Shown: positions 17,664 through 26,384, counted from the first letter of the stretch. The stretch: DNA of 64,000 nt from Chitinophaga sancti (GCF_034424315.1 NZ_CP139972.1:3162001-3226000), one strand, 5' to 3'. The notes: a model not told the origin generated them from the sequence alone. Numbers and translations are program-made.

Positions 17664-17813
17664 GTTTGTATCTTTACTTTTGCAGGGAATGTGGTTCCGG
17701 AGTGCAGGAAGCGTATCCTTTGCAATGTTTGTATCCTTACTTTTGCTGGCAGGAATGTCGCCCTGGAGTGCAGGAAGCGTATCCTTTGCAATGTTTGTAT
17801 CCTTACTTTTGCC
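17664..17813. repeat. Tandem 63/66-bp repeat upstream of prmC
   Basis: Copy A 17664-17726 (63 bp), copy B 17727-17792 (66 bp) and a partial third copy of about 20 bp from 17793. A 47-bp core is identical where copies can be compared. Each copy carries TACTTTTG (17675-17682, 17738-17745, 17804-17811), an exact Bacteroidota -7 element. Open frames across the array reflect the near-66-bp period and overlap ribD and prmC, so I do not call them genes. Confidence 0.8.
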
Positions 17814-17863
17814 TGCAAAAATATCGTTTACGCCGGGAATTTCCCTTTTTTATACCACAGCTT

Positions 17864-18799
17864 ATGACCATTCAGGTTGCATTTATACAGATCATTCAGG
17901 CCCTAAGCCCCATCCATGGCGATCGGGAGGCTGCCAGTATTGCCCATATATTAATGGAGCATATCACCGGCCTTGGCAAAATGGACAGGATCGTTTATAA
18001 AGACAGGGAACTCACTGAGGATCAGGCAGATCGCTTTCAGAAAGGCCTGGATGCCCTGCTCAGGAATGAGCCGGTGCAATATGTGACAGGAACGGGCTGG
18101 TTTTATGGCATGGAACTGCAGGTGACCCCGGATGTATTGATTCCAAGACCGGAAACGGAGGAACTGGCGGAGTGGATTATTGAAGATGTGAAGAAAGCGG
18201 GCAAGCAACCAGGAAACCAGGAAACGGGGCTCGAAATGCAGGGAAGAATATTGGATACAGGTAAAAGAATTGTAACAGGATTGCACCCCAGCATCCTGGA
18301 CATTGGCACAGGCAGTGGCGCCATTCCATTAGCTATCAAGAAAAACCTCCCGTCAGCTGCTGTAAGCGCCATTGACATTAGTGCCGGCGCCCTGGAAGTG
18401 GCAAAGGCAAATGCAAAGAAATTATCACTGGATGTTAATTTTTCATTGGTGGATGTATTGGATGTAAATGCAACTGCTGCGCTACCAATATTTGATATTA
18501 TAGTAAGCAATCCTCCTTATATCTGTGAACAGGAGCGTGCCGGCATGCAGGAGCAGGTACTGGATTATGAACCCAATATTGCCTTGTTTGTACCGGATCA
18601 TGATCCCCTTCGTTTTTACCGGAGGATAGGTGAACTGGCGCAGGAGAAGTTGGCACCCGGAGGTGGATTATATTTTGAGATCAATGAGGCGTATGGAGCG
18701 GAGACTGTGAAATTGCTGGAAGAGCAGGGATATGTGGAGGTGGTACTGAAGCAGGATCTTTTTGGGAAAGACAGGATGGTGAAGGCGAAGAAACTTTAA
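17864..18799 (+). CDS. prmC: Peptide chain release factor N5-glutamine methyltransferase
   Basis: A 311-residue SAM-dependent enzyme that methylates the Gln of the GGQ motif in RF1/RF2. The helical N-terminal domain ends in LIPRPETEEL, the SAM-binding motif is ILDIGTGSGAI (about 144-154), and the catalytic NPPY sits at about 216-219. Between EWIIEDVK and ILDIG there is an insertion of some 30 residues (about 111-142) rich in Gly, Gln and Thr that most PrmC proteins lack. Start at 17864 is chosen because the longer open frame reads through the tandem repeat. Confidence 0.93.
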   Translation: MTIQVAFIQIIQALSPIHGDREAASIAHILMEHITGLGKMDRIVYKDRELTEDQADRFQKGLDALLRNEPVQYVTGTGWFYGMELQVTPDVLIPRPETEELAEWIIEDVKKAGKQPGNQETGLEMQGRILDTGKRIVTGLHPSILDIGTGSGAIPLAIKKNLPSAAVSAIDISAGALEVAKANAKKLSLDVNFSLVDVLDVNATAALPIFDIIVSNPPYICEQERAGMQEQVLDYEPNIALFVPDHDPLRFYRRIGELAQEKLAPGGGLYFEINEAYGAETVKLLEEQGYVEVVLKQDLFGKDRMVKAKKL

Positions 18800-19082
18800 G
18801 GAACGAAACTTTAAAATGAAAGGCCTTCAGGATGTAACGCTGAAAATGAAGCGTCGCGGATGGAAATTTAAAGAACGAAACCTTAAAAATGAAATCCGAC
18901 GCCACCAGCTTTAACATTATCCTTTTAAAACTGCTCCTCCAATGCAGAATATTTGATACCACCAACCTACCACCTGCAGGTAGCTTAAACTAGAAATCAT
19001 TTCATAGACAGGTATTTTGAATTGATAATCAATACCTAAATGGTAATTACGATATGAGTTCTAATATTACTTCTCAACTGGC
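18800..19082. other. Gap after prmC with a degenerate repeat
   Basis: Together with the terminator at 19083-19122 this makes about 350 bp without a gene. A pair of similar segments (about 18798-18821 and 18869-18893, around GAACGAAAC-TTAAAA-TGAAA) lies about 71 bp apart. The rest is AT-rich with no gene, tRNA or clear terminator for prmC. Confidence 0.5.
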
Positions 19083-19122
19083 AAAAAAACGGCTCCGGAA
19101 CTTAATTGCTCCGGAGCCGTTT
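19083..19122 (-). terminator. Terminator of the exbB-exbD unit
   Basis: A 12-bp stem (19087-19098 with 19111-19122, CGGCTCCGG core) followed, on the minus strand, by a run of seven T. Confidence 0.85.
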
Positions 19123-19150
19123 GAATTTCGTATTGGTATACATGTTAGTC

Positions 19151-19567
19151 CTAATTCGTTTCAGGCGGTTTTGTAGTCGCCAATACAACCCTGGCTCCTA
19201 TTTCACGCGCTATCTCCATAATAGACACCACATCCTCTACCGGAACTGATTTTTCTGCATTTACCACAATCGTAGGATCTACCTCTTTCGAATCCCGTGC
19301 AATGGATGCCGCCAACATCTGCTTCAGGCTTCCAAAGGCGACCTTGTTAGTACCTACAAAGAATTCTCTCTTATCATTAATGCTGACAACCACCGTCTGT
19401 TTAGACTTGGTATTGCTCTTTGCCTTTGGCAAAGTCAGCTTGATTACGTTTGGATTCGCCAATGTGGATACGATCAGGAAGAAGAGCAGCAGAATGAACA
19501 AGATGTCATTCAGCGCCCCGCTGTGCATCTCCACATGATTTTTATTTCTTCTGTTGCGTAAGTTCAT
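19151..19567 (-). CDS. ExbD/TolR biopolymer transport protein
   Basis: A 138-residue protein with a short cytoplasmic start, one membrane helix (DILFILLLFFLIVSTLA) and a periplasmic domain, the standard ExbD/TolR plan. The membrane Asp needed for proton flow lies at the start of the helix (ALNDILFILL). It works with the ExbB/TolQ homologue encoded 8 bp upstream to convert proton motive force into force on TonB or TolA-type partners. There is no tonB directly next to it; TonB-domain genes occur only at the far right of the window and lack typical anchors. Confidence 0.9.
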   Translation of the reverse strand: MNLRNRRNKNHVEMHSGALNDILFILLLFFLIVSTLANPNVIKLTLPKAKSNTKSKQTVVVSINDKREFFVGTNKVAFGSLKQMLAASIARDSKEVDPTIVVNAEKSVPVEDVVSIMEIAREIGARVVLATTKPPETN

Positions 19568-19575
19568 AAGCTTGA

Positions 19576-20292
19576 TTATCTGGTTGGCTCCTGTAAAATA
19601 TCGATAAACTCAGCAGAAGCAGCTTCCATTTTATTGATAGTCTTGTCTATCTGCGCATTCAGGAAGCTGTAGCCGATATAGGCCACCAGACCGATAATCA
19701 GACCCGTTGCAGAAGTGATCATCTTCACATAGATACCACCGGCAATTGTACCCAGGGTGATATCGGAAGTGATAGAGATATTAAAGAAGGTCTGGATCAT
19801 ACCGGCGATGGTACCCAGGAATCCGAACATAGGCGCAATACCGGAGATAATAGAAAGGATCACGAGGTTCTTTTCCATTTTATATATTTCCAGCTTACCT
19901 ACATTCTCCATAGACTTTTCAATGCTCTCGATCGGCTTACCTATACGCTGGATGCCTTTGTCGATCATACGGGCAATAGGGCTGTTAGTGTTCTTTGATA
20001 AAGAACGTGCAGCCTGGATGTTGCCATTGGAGATATGATCACGGATCATCGGCATGAAATTATCTTCCAGTTTACCAGCTTTGGAGATGGTGAGATACCT
20101 TTCTACAAAGGAGAAAACGGCGATAACAGAGAGAATCCCCAGAGGGATCATGAGTACGCCCCCCTTTGCCAGCAGGTCTAATAACCTGATATGCTGATCG
20201 GCAGCGGCAACTGCTTCGGTGCCGGCAGCCACTGTATCGGGCTTGGGCGATAATAAGGAATCCTGGAGTAATGTTACTAATCCTAAGAGCAT
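19576..20292 (-). CDS. MotA/TolQ/ExbB proton channel family protein
   Basis: A 238-residue inner-membrane protein with three helices: one near residues 38-65 (GGVLMIPLGILSVIAVFSFVE) and a pair at about 140-210 (ISGIAPMFGFLGTIAGMIQTF and a second Gly/Thr-rich helix), separated by a long cytoplasmic loop. The N-terminal segment before the first helix may be a cleaved signal or extra helix, as in other Bacteroidota ExbB proteins. It heads the exbB-exbD unit; a -7 element lies at 20312-20319. Confidence 0.9.
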   Translation of the reverse strand: MLLGLVTLLQDSLLSPKPDTVAAGTEAVAAADQHIRLLDLLAKGGVLMIPLGILSVIAVFSFVERYLTISKAGKLEDNFMPMIRDHISNGNIQAARSLSKNTNSPIARMIDKGIQRIGKPIESIEKSMENVGKLEIYKMEKNLVILSIISGIAPMFGFLGTIAGMIQTFFNISITSDITLGTIAGGIYVKMITSATGLIIGLVAYIGYSFLNAQIDKTINKMEAASAEFIDILQEPTR

Positions 20293-20311
20293 GAATAAAA
20301 TTTTAACCTTG

Positions 20312-20319
20312 CAAAAGTA
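20312..20319 (-). promoter_or_regulatory. -7 element of exbB
   Basis: TACTTTTG on the minus strand, 19 nt before the ATG. The nearest TTG upstream is only 15 bp away, shorter than usual. Confidence 0.45.
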
Positions 20320-20490
20320 TTACATCAAATGCAACAAGCGGGGAAAGATACCAATATTATGTAAACATTTAACGTATATGTTCTTAAAATATTATCCCCA
20401 TTGTTAATGAGTAGTGAATACAATCCGGTACCTGATTGTTTCAGCAACAGGATTGCCAATCACTATCAGCGATTTCTATGCCAGATGCAA

Positions 20491-21735
20491 TCAGGCCTTC
20501 TCCTCCCACACCTGTGCAAGGTGTACAATCGTCTGCACCGCCTTCTGCATATCCTGTATGCTCACATATTCTGACTTGCCATGCAGGGCCATTTCACCCG
20601 TGAAAATATTTGGACAGGGTAATCCCATAAAGGAAAGACGGGAACCATCAGTACCACCCCGAATGATCATTTTCAGTGGCGCTACCCCTGCCCTGCGGAT
20701 CGCTTCTTCAGCATAATCAGTTACCTGCGGATGCAGGTTCAGCACCTCTTTCATATTGCGGTACTGCTCCGTAACAGTCAGTTTCGCACTGGCAGTGGGA
20801 TATTTCGCCATCACCTTATCCAGGATATTTTGCAGGAAATCTGCATGGTCTTTTAGTTTGGCAGTCACGAAATCACGCAGGATGAAATCGATCTCCGCAT
20901 GTTCTACAATACCACTTACCCTTACCGGGTGAATGAAGCCCTGGCGATCTTCGGTCATTTCCGGAGAGAGACCATCTTTAGGCAGTGCATCTACGATTTC
21001 CGCAGCTATCTTGATAGCACTCACCAGTTTATCTTTTGCGGTACCCGGGTGTACGCTCACTCCTTCGATCACGATCTTTGCAGCATCTGCACTGAAGCTC
21101 TCATCTTCCAGTGAACCCAGTTCCCCGCCATCCATTGTATAACCAAAGCTGGCCCCGAGTTTCACCATATCGAGTTTTTCCACACCGCGGCCTACTTCTT
21201 CATCAGGTGTGAAGAGGATGCGGATCCTGCCATGTTTGATCTCAGGATGTGTGATCAGGTAATGGGCAGCATCCATGATCTCTGCTACACCGGCCTTGTC
21301 ATCGGCGCCCAGCAGGGTATTGCCGGCAGCAGTGATGATATCGTCTCCTTTTTTGGAGGCAAGGTATGGGTGAAGGGCAGCTTTGATAACGGTGTTATCT
21401 TCCGGCAGTTCGATGTCGCTGCCATCATAATGCATGTGGATGATCGGCTTTACCCCTGTGCCACTGCAATCGCTGCTCGTATCCATGTGGGAGCAGAAAC
21501 AGATAACAGGAACATCTTTGGTGGTGTTAGATGGGATGGTGGCAAATACATAGCCATGTTCATCCATTTCAACATCGGAGATACCTATTTCATGCAGTTC
21601 CTGTACAAGCAGGCGACCGAGGTCCTTTTGTTTTTCTGTGGAAGGAAAACTCTTGCTCAGTGGATCTGATTGCGTATCTATCTGGACGTAGCGCAGGAAG
21701 CGCTCGGTAACGGTGTATTTGTAATTATTGAACAT
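20491..21735 (-). CDS. pepT: Peptidase T (tripeptide aminopeptidase)
   Basis: A 414-residue M20-family zinc aminopeptidase that removes N-terminal residues from tripeptides. Metal-binding segments are intact: FCSHMDTSSD (His, Asp), LLGADDKAG (bridging Asp), FTPDEEVGRG (catalytic Glu-Glu), YTMDGGELG, and the late His region. Length matches PepT. A -7 element (21740-21747) ends only 4 nt before the ATG, so the transcript may lack a leader. Confidence 0.95.
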   Translation of the reverse strand: MFNNYKYTVTERFLRYVQIDTQSDPLSKSFPSTEKQKDLGRLLVQELHEIGISDVEMDEHGYVFATIPSNTTKDVPVICFCSHMDTSSDCSGTGVKPIIHMHYDGSDIELPEDNTVIKAALHPYLASKKGDDIITAAGNTLLGADDKAGVAEIMDAAHYLITHPEIKHGRIRILFTPDEEVGRGVEKLDMVKLGASFGYTMDGGELGSLEDESFSADAAKIVIEGVSVHPGTAKDKLVSAIKIAAEIVDALPKDGLSPEMTEDRQGFIHPVRVSGIVEHAEIDFILRDFVTAKLKDHADFLQNILDKVMAKYPTASAKLTVTEQYRNMKEVLNLHPQVTDYAEEAIRRAGVAPLKMIIRGGTDGSRLSFMGLPCPNIFTGEMALHGKSEYVSIQDMQKAVQTIVHLAQVWEEKA

Positions 21736-21739
21736 AGTG

Positions 21740-21747
21740 CAAACCTA
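21740..21747 (-). promoter_or_regulatory. -7 element touching the pepT start
   Basis: TAGGTTTG, an exact TAnnTTTG, ends 4 nt before the pepT ATG, implying a leaderless or nearly leaderless message. Confidence 0.4.
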
Positions 21748-21882
21748 AGAAATAGTGAGAAAAGAGAAATGTACTATTTGACACTGAGCTTTATTGTATT
21801 TTCAGAACAAACAAACATATTTATTCTATATTAAAGAACAATAATCCAATTTAAATATATTTATTAGTTCATTTTATCTTTA

Positions 21883-22000
21883 TTCATAGGTTTGTATAGA
21901 AATTTGTACTGCGGAATGGAACCGTGTGCAAATCACGGGCTGACGCGCAACTGTAAATGACGGTGTTCCCGTTCCAAGCCAGATACTTGTCGCAGGCAGA
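21883..22000 (+). promoter_or_regulatory. Cobalamin riboswitch upstream of metE
   Basis: The conserved core reads GGAATGGAACCGTGTGCAAA, TCACGGGCTGACGCGCAACT, then GTAAATGACGG, a GTTCC arm and AAGCCAGATACTTG. CTGACGCGCAACTGTAA and the GCCAGATAC B12-box region are diagnostic of the RF00174 class. Limits are approximate. It ends about 18 nt before the metE start, so binding of adenosylcobalamin or another cobalamin probably blocks translation initiation or terminates transcription. Effect: the B12-independent enzyme is shut off when B12 is available. Confidence 0.93.
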
Positions 22001-22017
22001 TATTTTTAACATTTTAA

Positions 22018-24324
22018 ATGACAGCAAGTATGCAAACCAACGTTCCCGGCTATCCGCGTATTGGTAGCAATAGAGAATTAAAGAAAGCAAACGAAGCCTA
22101 CTGGGCGGGCAGGATCTCCCTGGAGAAATTGCAGATGACAGCCCGGCAGCTTCGCCGGCAGAATTGGGAAACCCTGCGTGATGCAGGTGTTGACCTGATC
22201 CCTTCCAATGACTTTTCTTATTATGACCAGGTACTGGATATGTGTATTATGACCAATACCATTCCTGCCAGGTTTCATGGGCTGAAAGCCACACAGATCA
22301 CGGCCAGCAGCCCTGAGCTGTACTTTGGCATGGCCCGCGGATACCAAAAAAATGGGTTTGATCTCACCGCCATGGAAATGACAAAATGGTTTGATACCAA
22401 TTATCATTACCTGGTACCTGAATTTGATGGTACACAAAATTTTGAACTGGCGTATAATAAGGCCCTGGAAGAATTTGAGGAAGCAAAAGCATTGGGCATT
22501 CATACCAAACCTGTGATCATCGGGCCTGTGAGCTTTTTGCTCTTAGGTAAAATTAAAGAGGAGCCATTGCAGGTGGCAGACCTGCTGGACAAATTATTGC
22601 CTGTTTATATTTCCCTGCTGCAATCACTGGAGAAAGCTGGTGCTACCTGGATTCAGATCGATGAACCCACGCTGGTACTGGATTTAACACCACAGCAACA
22701 GGCATTGTTCCAGTATGCATATAATAAAATTGCCGCCGTTCTTTCATCTGCAAAATTGTTACTGACCACCTACTTCGGCAGCCTGCAGGATAATACTGCA
22801 TTGACTTTACAGCTACCCGTACATGCATTGCACATTGACCTGGTGAGGGCTCCGGAACAACTGGAGCGGGTATTAAACCTGATACCCAAACACCTGCAAC
22901 TCTCGCTGGGTGTAGTGAATGGCCGGAATATCTGGAAGAATAATTATGAGCAAAGTGTCGCTTTGATTGAACAAGCTATTGAGGTAATAGGTGAAGAAAG
23001 AATATTGATTGCTGCTTCCTGTTCATTGCTGCATACCCCTTATGATCTGGACCTGGAAGAGCTGACACCACAGTTTAAAAACTGGATGGCGTTTGCAAAG
23101 CAGAAGGTGTATGAAGTAGTGGATCTGGCAAAGATCCTGTCAGGTAACCAGGATCTTCTGCTTGTGAATAAAGCAGCAATGCAGGATAGGGCCACCGCTT
23201 CCATCATTCACAAACCAGCTGTAAAAGCAAGGCTGGCGGCATTGACAGCGGCAGATGCACATCGTACAAGTGAATTTACCATTCGTCAGCAGGCGCAGGA
23301 AGCTGTGTTGAAACTACCATTGTTCCCGACTACTACCATTGGTTCATTTCCACAAACTGAAGACATTCGCAAACTACGTGCAGATGTGAAGAAAGGTGTG
23401 ATCACCCGGGAGGCATATGATGTAGCGATCCGTAATGCGATTGGAGAGTCCGTGCAACTGCAGGAAAGCCTTCATATTGATGTGTTGGTGCATGGAGAAT
23501 TTGAGCGGAATGATATGGTGGAATATTTTGGAGAACAGCTGGAAGGCTTTGTGTTTACGAAGAATGGCTGGGTGCAGAGTTATGGATCTCGCTGTGTAAA
23601 ACCACCGGTTATATATGGAGATGTATCCCGCCCCCTGCCAATGACGGTAGAATGGAGTAGTTATGCACAATCGCTGACACGCAAGCCTATGAAGGGAATG
23701 CTGACAGGACCGGTCACGATTTTGCAATGGTCATTTGTGAGAGATGATCAACCCAGAGCTGATACTACTTTGCAGATTGCACTCGCTATCAGGGATGAGG
23801 TGAATGACCTGGAGAAGACGGGTATCAGGGTGATCCAGGTAGATGAACCTGCCATCAGGGAGGGCCTGCCATTGCGAAGGGCTGATTGGCCGGCGTACCT
23901 GGAATGGGCAGTAAAAGCCTTTAGGGTAGCGGTTTCCGGGGTAGAAGATGCCACGCAGATCCATACGCATATGTGTTATTCCGAGTTCAATGATATCATT
24001 GATAGTATTGCGGCAATGGATGCAGATGTGATTACAATAGAGACTTCGAGATCACAGATGGAATTGCTGGAGGTGTTTGCAACATTCAGGTATCCTTATG
24101 AAATTGGGCCTGGGGTGTATGATATACATTCGCCAAGAGTGCCTACGGTAGCGGAAATGACGGGATTGTTGGAGAAAGCGGTGCAGTTATTACCAGCGAG
24201 GAATATTTGGGTGAATCCGGATTGCGGATTGAAGACGAGGAAGTGGCCGGAGACGGAGCAGGCATTGCGGAATATGGTAACGGCTGCGGCGCAAATGAGA
24301 GTGGCGGTTCAACAAGTGGTTTGA
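22018..24324 (+). CDS. metE: Cobalamin-independent methionine synthase
   Basis: A 768-residue enzyme that transfers the methyl group of 5-methyltetrahydropteroyl-triglutamate to homocysteine. It shows the two-barrel build: N-terminal GYPRIGSNRELKKA and C-terminal FPTTTIGSFPQT. Zinc ligands are present at about His651, Cys653, Glu675 and Cys736 (THMCYSEFND, TIETSRS, NPDCGLKTRKW), matching the E. coli set offset by ten residues. A cobalamin riboswitch controls it, which implies that this organism also has a B12-dependent MetH and can take up B12. An ATG 12 nt downstream is an alternative start. Confidence 0.97.
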   Translation: MTASMQTNVPGYPRIGSNRELKKANEAYWAGRISLEKLQMTARQLRRQNWETLRDAGVDLIPSNDFSYYDQVLDMCIMTNTIPARFHGLKATQITASSPELYFGMARGYQKNGFDLTAMEMTKWFDTNYHYLVPEFDGTQNFELAYNKALEEFEEAKALGIHTKPVIIGPVSFLLLGKIKEEPLQVADLLDKLLPVYISLLQSLEKAGATWIQIDEPTLVLDLTPQQQALFQYAYNKIAAVLSSAKLLLTTYFGSLQDNTALTLQLPVHALHIDLVRAPEQLERVLNLIPKHLQLSLGVVNGRNIWKNNYEQSVALIEQAIEVIGEERILIAASCSLLHTPYDLDLEELTPQFKNWMAFAKQKVYEVVDLAKILSGNQDLLLVNKAAMQDRATASIIHKPAVKARLAALTAADAHRTSEFTIRQQAQEAVLKLPLFPTTTIGSFPQTEDIRKLRADVKKGVITREAYDVAIRNAIGESVQLQESLHIDVLVHGEFERNDMVEYFGEQLEGFVFTKNGWVQSYGSRCVKPPVIYGDVSRPLPMTVEWSSYAQSLTRKPMKGMLTGPVTILQWSFVRDDQPRADTTLQIALAIRDEVNDLEKTGIRVIQVDEPAIREGLPLRRADWPAYLEWAVKAFRVAVSGVEDATQIHTHMCYSEFNDIIDSIAAMDADVITIETSRSQMELLEVFATFRYPYEIGPGVYDIHSPRVPTVAEMTGLLEKAVQLLPARNIWVNPDCGLKTRKWPETEQALRNMVTAAAQMRVAVQQVV

Positions 24325-24346
24325 TGTCATTTCGTATCTTTATGAA

Positions 24347-24556
24347 ATGGCAGAACATGAAACCGTCAGCTGTCCACGCTGCAACAAAGCATTTGAATGC
24401 CGGGTCGGATCTATTCTTCGCTGCCAATGCCAGGAGGTAACGCTGAATGAGGAAGAACGTATCTACATCGCTGAACACTATGCCGGTTGCCTTTGTGCAT
24501 CCTGCATGCAGGTGATGAAAGAGCAATACAGACTGGAACAATTGCAGAAGCGATAA
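24347..24556 (+). CDS. Cysteine-rich CWC family zinc-binding protein
   Basis: A 69-residue protein with six or more Cys arranged as CPRCNKAFEC, CQC and CLCASC, matching the small CWC family thought to bind zinc. Function unknown. It starts 22 bp after metE and could be cotranscribed; a TATCTTTA -7-like box within the gap may also give it its own promoter. A shared terminator follows. Confidence 0.75.
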   Translation: MAEHETVSCPRCNKAFECRVGSILRCQCQEVTLNEEERIYIAEHYAGCLCASCMQVMKEQYRLEQLQKR

Positions 24557-24603
24557 ACCAACATCCGGAGCCGGAAGGCGTATAAAAACAACCGACACCC
24601 GTA

Positions 24604-24641
24604 TAAAAAAAGGGTGTTTACCACAAAGTAAACACCCTTTT
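24604..24641. terminator. Bidirectional terminator (CWC gene / FKBP gene)
   Basis: A 14-bp perfect stem, AAAAGGGTGTTTAC (24608-24621) with its complement (24628-24641), has A and T runs on its flanks. Confidence 0.85.
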
Positions 24642-24657
24642 AATTGAATATCCTTGA

Positions 24658-25086
24658 TTAAACGATCTCTACTAATTCAATATCAAAGACTAAAGGCTCT
24701 CCAGCCAGCGGATGGTTTGCATCCAGGGTGATGAATTCGGTGCTGATAGCAGCAACCTTTACAGGGAATACCTGACCTTGTGGATTGCTCATCTGCAATT
24801 CCATACCTACCTGAGGATTTAAATCAGCTGGTATATTCTCTTTAGGGAAATCCATGATCAGTTCATCGTTTTTAGGACCGTAGGCCTCTTCAACCGGAAT
24901 GTTCAAAGTCTTTTTCTCGCCTACTTTCATATCCACCACACCGTTGTCGAAGCCTTTAATAACCATACCGGCACCAACCTCAAATTCCAGCGGGTCTCTG
25001 CCTTCGGAAGAATCAAAAGTAGTTCCGTTAGTCAGACGGCCATGATAATGCACGCGCACCTTATCTCCGTTTTTAACTGCTTGCAT
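24658..25086 (-). CDS. SlyD-like FKBP-type peptidyl-prolyl isomerase
   Basis: A 142-residue cytoplasmic prolyl isomerase. The FKBP core (VRVHYHGRLTNGTTFDSSEG and VIKGFDNGVVDMKVGEKK) is interrupted by an IF chaperone domain (about residues 70-125) and closes with LDANHPLAGEPLVFDIEL, a SlyD/FkpB signature. The metal-binding His-rich tail of enteric SlyD is absent. It probably assists folding of proline-limited proteins. Single-gene unit. Confidence 0.9.
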   Translation of the reverse strand: MQAVKNGDKVRVHYHGRLTNGTTFDSSEGRDPLEFEVGAGMVIKGFDNGVVDMKVGEKKTLNIPVEEAYGPKNDELIMDFPKENIPADLNPQVGMELQMSNPQGQVFPVKVAAISTEFITLDANHPLAGEPLVFDIELVEIV

Positions 25087-25207
25087 AAAAATAATTTGTT
25101 AAGTGTTTAGGAAATTTATTACCTGCAAGGTAAGAAAAATGATTAATGTGCCAAGTGTTCGGGCGCATTCTGTCTGCATGGCAGCAAAATAACCTTTTTA
25201 AATTTAT

Positions 25208-25215
25208 TACTTTTG
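25208..25215 (+). promoter_or_regulatory. -7 element directly before the DUF1343 gene
   Basis: TACTTTTG ends 5 nt before the ATG at 25221, so the mRNA leader must be very short. It also argues against the start at 25146. Confidence 0.45.
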
Positions 25216-25220
25216 ATCTC

Positions 25221-26384
25221 ATGTATAAACTCCTCCTTTCCATCCTTATTTCGTGTTCCCTCCTGCTGCCGGCAAAGGCCCAGGTCATCACAGGGGCAAC
25301 CCGGACCGCGGCATATCTTCCCCTGCTCAAAGGCAAAAGAGTTGCCCTGCTGGTCAACCAGACAGCCACTATCGGGAATACGCATCTCGTAGATTCATTA
25401 TTGAAACTCAAGGTCAATATTCAGAAGATCTTTAGCCCGGAGCACGGCTTCAGAGGTAAAGCAGATGCGGGTGAAAAAGTAGGGAATAGCAAAGATGCCG
25501 CGACCGGTCTCACCATTGTTTCCCTCTATGGCAAACATCGTAAGGCCGATGCCAATGACCTCAAAGATGTGGATATCCTCCTCTTTGATATCCAGGATGT
25601 AGGCACCCGCTTTTATACTTACATTTCCTCCCTGCAGGAACTGATGGAGTCTGCTGCTGAAAATAATAAACCACTCATCATTCTGGACAGACCCAATCCC
25701 AATGGTCACTACGTAGATGGCCCGGTACTGGATACTGCCCTGCGTTCTTTTGTAGGCATGCAGCCTGTTCCTATCGTACACGGTATGACTGTAGGTGAGT
25801 ATGCACAATTACTGAATGGGGAGAAATGGCTGAAGAACGGCGTGCAGTGTAAACTAACCGTGATCAAATGCCAGCAATATGATCATCATACCTATTACCA
25901 GCTGCCGGTAAAACCTTCTCCTAACCTGCCCAACATGGCATCTATTTACCTCTATCCCAGCATGTGCCTTTTTGAAGGTACTGCGCTGAGCCTGGGCCGT
26001 GGTACAGACCTCCCTTTCCAGGTTTATGGTAGTCCGGAGTTTCCAAAGGCCCTGTACTCATTTACCCCACACAGCACTGAGGGAGCAAAAGAACCTCCCC
26101 TGAAAGATGTAACTTGCTACGGCTACAACCTGACTGGCACTCCTGAAGAGAGCAGGGCCAAAATGAACAAGCAGGTACAACTGAAATGGCTCATTCAGGC
26201 TTATCAAATGTTCCCGAACAAGGATAAATTCTTTATCAGCAGCTTTAACAGGTTGGCAGGGAATACTACCTTGCAGCAGCAAATTAAACAGGGTATGAGC
26301 GAAGCTGCTATCCGTCAGAGCTGGGAACCGGCTTTGAATCATTTTAAAACTATCAGGAAGAAATATTTACTATATGCAGAGTGA
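25221..26384 (+). CDS. DUF1343 (NamZ-like) exo-beta-N-acetylmuramidase
   Basis: A 387-residue secreted protein with signal peptide LLLSILISCSLLLPAKAQ. The DUF1343 hallmarks are ALLVNQTATIG, FSPEHGFRGKADAGEKV, LFDIQDVGTRFYTYISSL, LDRPNPNG and SLGRGTDLPFQ. Family members of the NamZ type release terminal MurNAc from peptidoglycan fragments, which suggests cell-wall recycling in the periplasm. Catalytic residues cannot be confirmed here. Its end overlaps fmt by 11 bp (ATGCAGAGTGA), so translation of fmt may be coupled. Confidence 0.87.
   Translation: MYKLLLSILISCSLLLPAKAQVITGATRTAAYLPLLKGKRVALLVNQTATIGNTHLVDSLLKLKVNIQKIFSPEHGFRGKADAGEKVGNSKDAATGLTIVSLYGKHRKADANDLKDVDILLFDIQDVGTRFYTYISSLQELMESAAENNKPLIILDRPNPNGHYVDGPVLDTALRSFVGMQPVPIVHGMTVGEYAQLLNGEKWLKNGVQCKLTVIKCQQYDHHTYYQLPVKPSPNLPNMASIYLYPSMCLFEGTALSLGRGTDLPFQVYGSPEFPKALYSFTPHSTEGAKEPPLKDVTCYGYNLTGTPEESRAKMNKQVQLKWLIQAYQMFPNKDKFFISSFNRLAGNTTLQQQIKQGMSEAAIRQSWEPALNHFKTIRKKYLLYAE

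Noticed and set aside
17629..18000. Hydrophobic 123-codon frame overlapping ribD and prmC
   Set aside because: Made of the tandem repeat read in another frame; overlaps two certain genes, so its membrane-like look is incidental.
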